The translations under genes were made by a program, and so were the position numbers. From the NCBI GenBank assembly GCA_946479285.1, contig CAMLFH010000008.1:141542-205541 (forward strand): a stretch of DNA of 64,000 nucleotides, in the 5' to 3' direction. The notes beneath the pieces are model-generated. The model saw only the letters and a program-made list of their open reading frames with translations, was not told the DNA's origin and did not search any database. Below are positions 36,022-42,410 of the stretch, piece by piece (positions within the stretch are counted from its first letter, which is position 1; every line of letters begins with the position of its first letter). The DNA comes from an uncultured Flavobacteriales bacterium. GTDB lineage: Bacteria; Bacteroidota; Bacteroidia; Flavobacteriales; Crocinitomicaceae.

Positions 36022-37506
36022 ATGAAAAAAGTTTTAATTGCAAATAGAGGAGAAATAGCTCGAAGAGTTATCCGCTCGTTAAAGAAAATGAATATTGCTA
36101 CCGTAGCAATCTATTCGGATGCAGATGCAAATGCGCCGCATGTTCACGAAGCTGATGAAGCAGTTTATGTGGGAAAATCTCCATCTTCGGAATCTTATTT
36201 GCAACAGGATTTAATCTTAAAACACTGTAAGGAATTGGGAGTGGAAGGAATTCACCCCGGATACGGTTTCTTATCTGAAAATGCCGGTTTTGCACGAAAA
36301 GTAAAAGATGCAGGAATTAAATTTATCGGTCCTTCCCCGGAAGCAATGGAGATCATGGGAGATAAACTTTCTGCTAAGCAGGCGGTAAAAAATTACAACG
36401 TTCCTTTGGTTCCCGGAGTGGATGAAGCAATTACAGATGTGGAAGCGGCTAAGAAAATTGCAGCGGAAGTAGGTTTCCCCATCCTGATCAAAGCATCTGC
36501 CGGAGGTGGTGGAAAAGGAATGCGTTTGGTAGAAAATGTAGGCGAATTTGAAGAGCAGATGAAAATGGCCCAAAGTGAAGCGCGTTCTTCCTTCGGGGAT
36601 GATGCGGTTTTCATTGAGAAATTCGTTACAAAACCACGTCATATTGAAATCCAGGTCTTTGCCGACCAATTGGGAAATACCGTTTACTTGTTCGAACGTG
36701 AATGTTCGATTCAGCGTCGTCACCAAAAAGTGATTGAAGAAGCTCCATCTGCCATTTTAACTCCCGAATTGCGCAAGCAAATGGGAGAAGCTGCTGTTGC
36801 TGTTTGTAAAGCATGTAATTACGAAGGAGCAGGAACAGTAGAATTTTTGTTGGATGCCGATTTGAATTTTTACTTTCTGGAAATGAATACCCGTTTGCAG
36901 GTAGAACATCCGGTAACGGAAGAAATTACCGGAACTGATTTAGTAGAGTGGCAGGTTCGTGTTGCAAGAGGCGAGCGTTTACCAAAATTACAGGACGAAT
37001 TAGCTATTCACGGACATTCCATGGAAGTACGTGTTTATGCAGAAGATACATTGAATGGATTTATCCCGGATATCGGTACATTGAACCGTTACCGCAGACC
37101 AAGAAAAGACCTGGCTCGTGTAGACGATGCGTTTGAAGAAGGGATGGAAGTTCCGATCTATTACGATCCGATGATCGCTAAATTGGTTGTATGGGGTGAA
37201 ACCCGTGAAGAAGCGATGGATAAAATGATTCTTGCAATCAATAATTACGAGATTTCCGGCTTGAAAACAACCCTCGATTTCGGGAAGTTTGTGATGATGC
37301 ACCCGGCATTCCGTTCCGGTGATTTCGACACCAATTTCGTAAAACATTATTTCCAGGACCCAACAGTAATGTGGAGCCTGTTTAAAGACGAAAAGGAAGC
37401 CTTAGAAGCAGGAATCGGGCAGGTTTGGAAAGATCTGACTGAGAAAGCAAACAAAAATGCTGCTTCAAGAAACATTACTTCTACGTGGAAATTGCATGCA
37501 CATTGA
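36022..37506 (+). CDS. accC: Biotin carboxylase subunit of acetyl-CoA (or acyl-CoA) carboxylase
   Basis: Carboxylates biotin on the carrier protein using ATP and bicarbonate, the first step of malonyl-CoA formation. The 494 residues show the pre-ATP-grasp start KKVLIANRGEIARRVIRSL, the ATP loop KASAGGGGKGMRL (about 156-168), EMNTRLQVEHPVTEE (about 289-303) with catalytic Arg, and the C-terminal biotin-carboxylase domain. The carboxyl-terminal extension (KANKNAASRNITSTWKLHAH) is mildly longer than usual. No accB or carboxyltransferase gene is adjacent, so propionyl-CoA carboxylase use cannot be excluded. Confidence 0.93.
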   Translation: MKKVLIANRGEIARRVIRSLKKMNIATVAIYSDADANAPHVHEADEAVYVGKSPSSESYLQQDLILKHCKELGVEGIHPGYGFLSENAGFARKVKDAGIKFIGPSPEAMEIMGDKLSAKQAVKNYNVPLVPGVDEAITDVEAAKKIAAEVGFPILIKASAGGGGKGMRLVENVGEFEEQMKMAQSEARSSFGDDAVFIEKFVTKPRHIEIQVFADQLGNTVYLFERECSIQRRHQKVIEEAPSAILTPELRKQMGEAAVAVCKACNYEGAGTVEFLLDADLNFYFLEMNTRLQVEHPVTEEITGTDLVEWQVRVARGERLPKLQDELAIHGHSMEVRVYAEDTLNGFIPDIGTLNRYRRPRKDLARVDDAFEEGMEVPIYYDPMIAKLVVWGETREEAMDKMILAINNYEISGLKTTLDFGKFVMMHPAFRSGDFDTNFVKHYFQDPTVMWSLFKDEKEALEAGIGQVWKDLTEKANKNAASRNITSTWKLHAH

Positions 37507-37530
37507 TTAATTACGAATTATAATTAGATC

Positions 37531-37570
37531 CAGTAGGGGGCATGAGTAATCGCGCCCCCTTGCTGTTTTT
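37531..37570 (+). terminator. Terminator after accC, palindrome-family variant
   Basis: Stem AGGGGGC / GCCCCCT with outer CAG/CTG pairing, then GTTTTTATTAG. The CAGTAGG...GCGC layout resembles the dispersed TAGG palindromes and may be a diverged copy acting as terminator. The remaining 37571-37756 holds no recognisable gene. Confidence 0.7.
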
Positions 37571-37787
37571 ATTAGTTTGAAAGTGTTTCAATGATTCGAT
37601 TTTCGTCAATCGTAAATGATCCAATTCGTTGTTTTTTCAGAACCAAGAGAAAGCACTGTTCCAGATAAAAATATCCGCGTTAGTGGATAATGAGAAATTT
37701 ATCACGATTCACACATTTTTAATGGAATTTCTAATTGCTATTTCTTTTTAAAATTCTACCTTTAGCGCACCAAATAAAAAAGTTGTC

Positions 37788-38999
37788 ATGAACTTACACG
37801 AATATCAAGGAAAATCAATTTTACAAAAATACGGCGTGGCAATCCAACGCGGAGTAGTTGTAGAAAAAGTAGAAGATGCAATTGCTGCAGCTAAAAAATT
37901 GACAGAGGAAACTGGAACAGGTTGGTATGTGGTTAAAGCACAAATCCATGCTGGTGGACGCGGAAAAGGTGTCGTTGAAGAAACTGGTTCTCACGGTGTA
38001 GTTCTTGCAAAAGGAATTGATCAGGTTGAAGAGAAAGTAAAAGGAATTCTTGGTGGTCACCTTGAAACAGCTCAAACTAACGGTGTAGGAAAATTGGTAA
38101 GCAAAATTTTGCTTGCTGAAGATGTATACTACCCGGGTGAGGCTGAAGTAGAAGAGTTCTACATGTCGGTTTTATTGGACCGTGAGAAAGGACGTAACAC
38201 AATCATGTACTCTACAGAAGGAGGAATGGATATTGAGACAGTTGCTCACGATACACCACACTTGATTTTCAAGGAAGAAATCGATCCGCGTGTTGGAATT
38301 CAAGGATTCCAGGCTCGTAAAATTGCTTTCAATCTTGGTTTATCAGGAGAAGCGTTCAAGCAAATGACGAAATTCGTTGTTAGCCTTTACAATGCTTATG
38401 AAGGATGTGATGCTGCAATGTTTGAAATCAACCCGGTTTTAAAAACTTCAGATAATAAAATCATTGCAGTTGATGCGAAAGTAACTTTGGATGGAAACGG
38501 ATTGTACCGTCACCCGGATTATGCAGCAATGCGTGATACGATGGAAGAAGATCCATTGGATGTTGAAGCTGATGCAGCAGGATTGAACTTCGTGAAATTG
38601 GACGGAAACGTTGCTTGTATGGTAAACGGAGCTGGTTTGGCAATGGCAACTATGGATATTATCAAGTATTCAGGTGGTAGCCCTGCAAACTTCCTGGATG
38701 TAGGAGGGACAGCAAACGCTGAGCGTGTTGAGAAAGCGTTTCACATCATTTTGAAAGATCCGAATGTAAAAGCAATTTTGATCAACATTTTTGGTGGTAT
38801 CGTTCGTTGTGATCGTGTGGCGCAAGGTGTTGTTGATGCTTACAAAAGCATTGGGAATATTCCTGTTCCGATCATCGTTCGTTTACAAGGAACAAATGCT
38901 GAAGAAGCTAAGAAAATCATTGATGATTCAGGATTGAATGTACATTCAGCAGTATTGTTGCAGGAAGCAGCAGATAAAGTAAAAGAAGTATTGGCGTAA
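37788..38999 (+). CDS. sucC: Succinate-CoA ligase (ADP-forming) beta subunit
   Basis: Catalyses succinyl-CoA plus ADP to succinate plus ATP in the citric-acid cycle, together with SucD. The 403 residues open MNLHEYQGKSILQKYGV, have KAQIHAGGRGKGV (ATP-grasp, about 45-57), FEINPV (about 212) and NIFGGIVRCD (about 331-340). No sucD is adjacent in the window. A TACCTTTA box at 37757-37764 may be the -7 element. A strong terminator follows. Confidence 0.96.
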   Translation: MNLHEYQGKSILQKYGVAIQRGVVVEKVEDAIAAAKKLTEETGTGWYVVKAQIHAGGRGKGVVEETGSHGVVLAKGIDQVEEKVKGILGGHLETAQTNGVGKLVSKILLAEDVYYPGEAEVEEFYMSVLLDREKGRNTIMYSTEGGMDIETVAHDTPHLIFKEEIDPRVGIQGFQARKIAFNLGLSGEAFKQMTKFVVSLYNAYEGCDAAMFEINPVLKTSDNKIIAVDAKVTLDGNGLYRHPDYAAMRDTMEEDPLDVEADAAGLNFVKLDGNVACMVNGAGLAMATMDIIKYSGGSPANFLDVGGTANAERVEKAFHIILKDPNVKAILINIFGGIVRCDRVAQGVVDAYKSIGNIPVPIIVRLQGTNAEEAKKIIDDSGLNVHSAVLLQEAADKVKEVLA

Positions 39000-39019
39000 G
39001 TCAATTTTAACGATACTAA

Positions 39020-39055
39020 AAATCCCGGCACTTTACAGTGACCGGGATTTTTTTA
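39020..39055 (+). terminator. Terminator after sucC
   Basis: Stem AATCCCGG, CAC / GTG, CCGGGATT around a short loop followed by seven T. Downstream to about 39370 I see only short AT-rich inverted repeats (GGCAAATTGGCAAATTTGC near 39097), a diffuse stretch of A/T runs and no supported gene. Confidence 0.9.
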
Positions 39056-39374
39056 TGCTCTTCCAGGTCAATGACAGCGGGCGGTTCGCCATTTGGCAAA
39101 TTGGCAAATTTGCAAAGTGAATGCTGCTCGTTTTATGACGAAAAAACGCAGACATTTACTTCACCGGTAAACAAAATAATTTGGTGTCGAAAGACTTTTA
39201 AAACCGTGAGAGAATACTGGGAGTAAGTCAACCAAAATGAGAATGGTTTGAGTAAAATTTATGGGGTGAAATAAATTTTAAGGATCAACTCGATTTTTTT
39301 TATTACTACGTAATAAGGCCCCCCATCAAAACTTTTTTTTCAATTCGGAGACAACCGTGTCATTTTTTTTGCGT

Positions 39375-39382
39375 TATCTTTG
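39375..39382 (+). promoter_or_regulatory. -7 promoter box of the 39.4-kb small transcript (TATCTTTG)
   Basis: TATCTTTG is an exact TAnnTTTG match, and the expected start point (about 39389) falls at the foot of a perfect hairpin (GTCTCT/AGAGAC, 39388-39408). No good -33 TTG at the usual distance was seen. Confidence 0.6.
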
Positions 39383-39387
39383 CACAT

Positions 39388-39577
39388 GTCTCTCGATGAG
39401 GTAGAGACAAAACAAGTAGTAACAATTTTAAAACCGAAGCAATGTTCAAATTCAGTACAACATTAGGAGCTCCAACTGTTCTAGAGGCTAGTGCGCTCAT
39501 GCTTTGGGTTTTCCAGTAACGATTCTAACAATCATTTATATGAAAATCCGAAGCTTCTAGAGGTTTCGGATTTTTTT
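39388..39577 (+). ncRNA. Predicted small transcript (about 190 bases) with micro-ORF
   Basis: The stretch is bounded by a -7 box on the left and a strong intrinsic terminator on the right. It opens with the hairpin GTCTCT...AGAGAC and contains a 25-codon ORF at 39442-39519. The palindrome-centred sequence TTCTAGAG occurs twice, at 39479 and in the terminator loop at 39556, so the two could pair or the loops could dimerise. It may be an independent sRNA or micropeptide mRNA, or the attenuated leader of rtcB. It does not look like tRNA, SRP RNA or tmRNA; 6S RNA was not excluded. Confidence 0.5.
39442..39519 (+). CDS. Micro-ORF of 25 codons
   Basis: Begins MFKFSTTLGA and ends ALMLWVFQ followed by TAA. 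It has ordinary codon use for this window, a promoter box 60 bases upstream and a terminator 24 bases after its stop. It is not a signal peptide with export site, although the C-terminal half is hydrophobic. It could be a leader peptide for attenuation of the downstream rtcB-prfH genes or a free-standing micropeptide. I do not recognise it. Confidence 0.4.
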   Translation: MFKFSTTLGAPTVLEASALMLWVFQ

Positions 39578-39578
39578 A
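39544..39578 (+). terminator. Terminator of the small transcript
   Basis: Stem AAATCCGAAGC / GGTTTCGGATTT around the loop TTCTAGA, followed by seven T. It stands between the small promoter and rtcB, so it would attenuate any readthrough into rtcB. Confidence 0.85.
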
Positions 39579-39755
39579 TGTCGTTTCGACTCACAATTTT
39601 CCCGGAATCTCTTAAACTCAAATTGAGTTAATCAATTAATTTTTAAGAATTGGATTGAAACTCCTTAGACTTTTCGCGTGCATAAAATGGCGACTGATAA
39701 GCGCCATAATATCTGCGCATCTGTGGTGAAGAAAAACAATCCTAGAACCAATATC

Positions 39756-41144
39756 ATGGGAAATAAGATCAAGGGGAAAGACCTGTTAAAAATAGGCTTC
39801 CCCAACGACAACTCTGTAAACATCGCCCTAGGGCTGATCAGCAGGTATAAAAAGAAAGAAACAAAAGACCGCGTTCTGAAAGAACTTTCCGAATTGCTTT
39901 ACGCTCCGGATGAATACATCGGGGATGGAACATGGGGAAAAGTGGCAGAAGGACTGGTTGCACCGGTTGAGGTGAAATTCAACGAATTGAAGATCGAACG
40001 TTCACCGTTTTTGATCTACGGCGAAAATGAAATTGATGACAAAACAAAACATCAGTTTTACCAGGCTTTGAAATTACCTGTTTCCGTACAGGGAGCTTTA
40101 ATGCCTGACGCACATTACGGTTACGGCTTACCGATCGGAGGCGTTTTGGCAACGGATAATGCAGTGATTCCGTATGGAGTTGGAGTAGATATCGGTTGCC
40201 GGATGTCGCTGAGCATTTTCGATGCACCGGCGTCGTTTTTCAACGGAAAAACACACCAGCTTCAGAATTTGCTTTCGGAGCATACCAAGTTTGGAATGTA
40301 CGAACAGCACACCATCAAACAAGATCATCCGATTATGGAGAACACCTTGTTTCGTGAAATTCCACTCTTGCGAAAGCTGCACGGAAAGGCTTACAAGCAG
40401 TTGGGAACTTCGGGAGGTGGAAACCATTTCGTAGAATTCGGAACGGTAAACATTACTGCAACCGATGCCGGGATTCCTCCGGGAGAATATTTCGCTTTGC
40501 TGAGTCACAGCGGTTCACGCGGATTGGGTGCTGCAATTGCAAAACAGTACACGCAGTCAGCGATTAAACAATGTCCGTTGCCAAGATCAGTTCAGCATTT
40601 GGCCTGGTTGAACCTGGACACGCACGACGGGCAAGAGTATTGGAATGCCATGAATCTTGCCGGTGAATACGCAAAAGCCTGTCACGATGATATTCACGCA
40701 CGATTGACCAAAAAGTTGGGGCTCCGCATGTTGATGACGATAGAGAACCACCACAATTTTGCATGGAAAGAAACCGTGAATGGCAAAGAATGTGTTGTAC
40801 ACCGGAAAGGTGCAACTCCTGCAGGTAAAGGTGAATGGGGAATTATTCCAGGAAGTATGACAGCACCCGGATTTATTGTTCGTGGTCTTGGAAACGCTTC
40901 CAGTTTGAATTCAGCATCGCACGGAGCCGGGCGCGTGTTTTCACGTTCCGAATGCAAGAGCAGATTCACCAGAAGTGGGATGATGAAAATGCTTGCGGAT
41001 TCAGATGTAAGTTTGATAGGCGGGGGAGTAGATGAAGCTCCGATGGCTTACAAGAACATCCATTATGTGATGGGGAATCAGCAGGAATTGGTAGAAACGA
41101 TGGGGACATTTGTTCCTAAAATTGTGAGAATGGAAAAGTCGTAA
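39756..41144 (+). CDS. rtcB: RtcB-family RNA ligase
   Basis: Joins RNA 2',3'-cyclic phosphate (or 3'-phosphate) to 5'-OH ends using GTP and manganese. I start at ATG 39756 (MGNKIKGKDLLKIGFP), giving 462 residues; upstream in-frame codons add an unlikely tail. Manganese and GMP sites are visible: DIGCRM at 145-150 (Cys148), GTSGGGNHFVEFG (about 220), SHSGSRG, NHHNFAWKE and HGAGR at 389-393 with the guanylated His389. The paired prfH four bases downstream marks it as the RtcB2-type partner of PrfH. RtcB without archease or RtcR is seen here. Confidence 0.95.
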   Translation: MGNKIKGKDLLKIGFPNDNSVNIALGLISRYKKKETKDRVLKELSELLYAPDEYIGDGTWGKVAEGLVAPVEVKFNELKIERSPFLIYGENEIDDKTKHQFYQALKLPVSVQGALMPDAHYGYGLPIGGVLATDNAVIPYGVGVDIGCRMSLSIFDAPASFFNGKTHQLQNLLSEHTKFGMYEQHTIKQDHPIMENTLFREIPLLRKLHGKAYKQLGTSGGGNHFVEFGTVNITATDAGIPPGEYFALLSHSGSRGLGAAIAKQYTQSAIKQCPLPRSVQHLAWLNLDTHDGQEYWNAMNLAGEYAKACHDDIHARLTKKLGLRMLMTIENHHNFAWKETVNGKECVVHRKGATPAGKGEWGIIPGSMTAPGFIVRGLGNASSLNSASHGAGRVFSRSECKSRFTRSGMMKMLADSDVSLIGGGVDEAPMAYKNIHYVMGNQQELVETMGTFVPKIVRMEKS

Positions 41145-41148
41145 AAAA

Positions 41149-41874
41149 ATGGACACAAGAGTATTACATATCACAACAGCCAAAGGTCCTTTGGAATGCC
41201 AATTGGCAGCCGGGAAGATTTTGGGAGCTTTACTTGCAGACCTTCGACAAAAAGGATTGCAGGCAGAAGTTCTCGATCGGACAGCGGGACAAGAAAGTGG
41301 CACGATTTTATCAGCTACGATCCAACTCAGCGGAATTGCCATTCAGACAGCAATTCAATCATGGTTAGGGACGATCCAATGGATTCATAGGCCTGCGCCG
41401 AAGCTTCAGCCTAGGAGCAAGAGTCCGTATCGTCCCAATCATGGGAGAAAGAACTGGTTTGTCGGTGTTTTTGAAGTGAATTTGGCGGAAGCTGTTGCCT
41501 GGAATGAAAACGAGATTATTTATCAATCAGTAAGAAGCAGCGGATCAGGCGGACAGCATGTGAACAAAGTAAGTTCGGCAGTTCGTGCAACGCACACTCC
41601 AAGTGGAATAATGGTTTTTGTGCAGGAAAGCCGATCACAGCTTCAAAACAAGAAAATAGCCCTTGAACGCATTCGTGCAAAGCTGGAAAAAGCCCAAAGT
41701 GAAAAGTTGATCGAAGTGGTGAACCAAACGTGGTCGCAGCATCATGAACTGGAACGCGGAAATCCGGTGAGAACATTTACCGGAATGGACTTTAAACCAA
41801 AGAACGAAGTAAAAACCTTTAAGAAACAACGGAACCAATTGAAACAAGAATTGAAACGAGATATGAACCAGTAG
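41149..41874 (+). CDS. prfH: PrfH, release-factor-like ribosome rescue protein
   Basis: PrfH is a short class-I release-factor homologue. It keeps the peptide-release loop GGQ at 134-136 (SGSGGQHVNKVSSAVRATH) and lacks the large stop-codon-reading domain of RF1/RF2. Published work on the enterobacterial pair describes PrfH releasing ribosomes damaged in 16S rRNA, followed by RtcB sealing; that is the likely role here. The 241 residues include an apparent insertion, residues 80-91 (HRPAPKLQPRSK), encoded by a dispersed palindrome just before the conserved SPYRPNHGRKNW. The stop TAG comes from another palindrome. Four-base spacing from rtcB. Confidence 0.92.
   Translation: MDTRVLHITTAKGPLECQLAAGKILGALLADLRQKGLQAEVLDRTAGQESGTILSATIQLSGIAIQTAIQSWLGTIQWIHRPAPKLQPRSKSPYRPNHGRKNWFVGVFEVNLAEAVAWNENEIIYQSVRSSGSGGQHVNKVSSAVRATHTPSGIMVFVQESRSQLQNKKIALERIRAKLEKAQSEKLIEVVNQTWSQHHELERGNPVRTFTGMDFKPKNEVKTFKKQRNQLKQELKRDMNQ
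41386..41421. repeat. Dispersed palindromic repeat inside prfH
   Basis: CATAGGCCTGCGCCGAAGC followed by TTCAGCCTAGGAGCAAG carries the GAAGCTTC core seen in other copies. It occupies 36 bases, a multiple of three, and so keeps the prfH frame while adding about 12 residues. Confidence 0.6.
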
Positions 41875-41901
41875 GGATGCGATGCCTCGCGTCCTTGCTA
41901 C
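41871..41901. repeat. Dispersed palindrome supplying the prfH stop codon
   Basis: GTAGGGATGCGATGC followed by CTCGCGTCCTTGCTAC, imperfect copy of the TAGG family. The TAG at 41872-41874 is the prfH stop codon. Confidence 0.6.
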
Positions 41902-41927
41902 ATATTCAATTATTAAAAAGAATAATC

Positions 41928-42410
41928 ATGACAACAACAAATATTTACCTGGTAAAAGCCCTGGATTCTTATCCATATAACCTGGAAGAAGCTTTGGAAT
42001 CCTTGAACTACGCAATGGCGTATGAAGAGAATAACCCGATTGCGCTTTGTCTGATGGGAAGAGTGAATCTGGAAATTTTCAAGGATTATCCGCTGGCAAA
42101 TACCTATTTCAGAGAAGCGCTTGCCGCAAATGTGGATTACCTGGAAACCTATTCTTATTTCCTGGATTGCTTGTTAATTCAGGAAGAATTTGAAGAAATG
42201 GTCAAATTACTGGCTTTTGCCAGAAAGCGAAAAGGAATTGATAGAGGATTGCTTTTCTATTACGAGGGCTTACTCCTGGAGAAACAATTGAAATTCAAGA
42301 AAGCACAAAAAACAATCAAAGAAGCGATGCTTTTGGCTCAAACAGGTTCTTTTATGTCCGATTTGGAAGAAATGAAGAAGCGTATTGAGAAAAAAATCGC
42401 ACTGAAATAA
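41928..42410 (+). CDS. TPR-like helical repeat protein
   Basis: Starting at ATG 41928 (MTTTNIYLVKALDSYPYN) the protein has 160 residues of paired helices: LEEALESLNYAMAYEENNPIA, ALCLMGRVNLEIFKDYPLAN, FDKAQKTIKEAMLLAQ-like segments (here FKKAQKTIKEAMLLAQTG), consistent with tetratricopeptide repeats and no signal peptide. It is cytosolic and probably binds a protein partner. Its stop TAA shares a base with the ATG of the S41 protease frame (TAATG). Its presence next to rtcB-prfH suggests cotranscription, not proven function. Confidence 0.75.
   Translation: MTTTNIYLVKALDSYPYNLEEALESLNYAMAYEENNPIALCLMGRVNLEIFKDYPLANTYFREALAANVDYLETYSYFLDCLLIQEEFEEMVKLLAFARKRKGIDRGLLFYYEGLLLEKQLKFKKAQKTIKEAMLLAQTGSFMSDLEEMKKRIEKKIALK

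Noticed and set aside
39038..39226. 62-residue reading frame after sucC
   Set aside because: It starts inside the sucC terminator and has unusual composition and no support from promoter or codon use.
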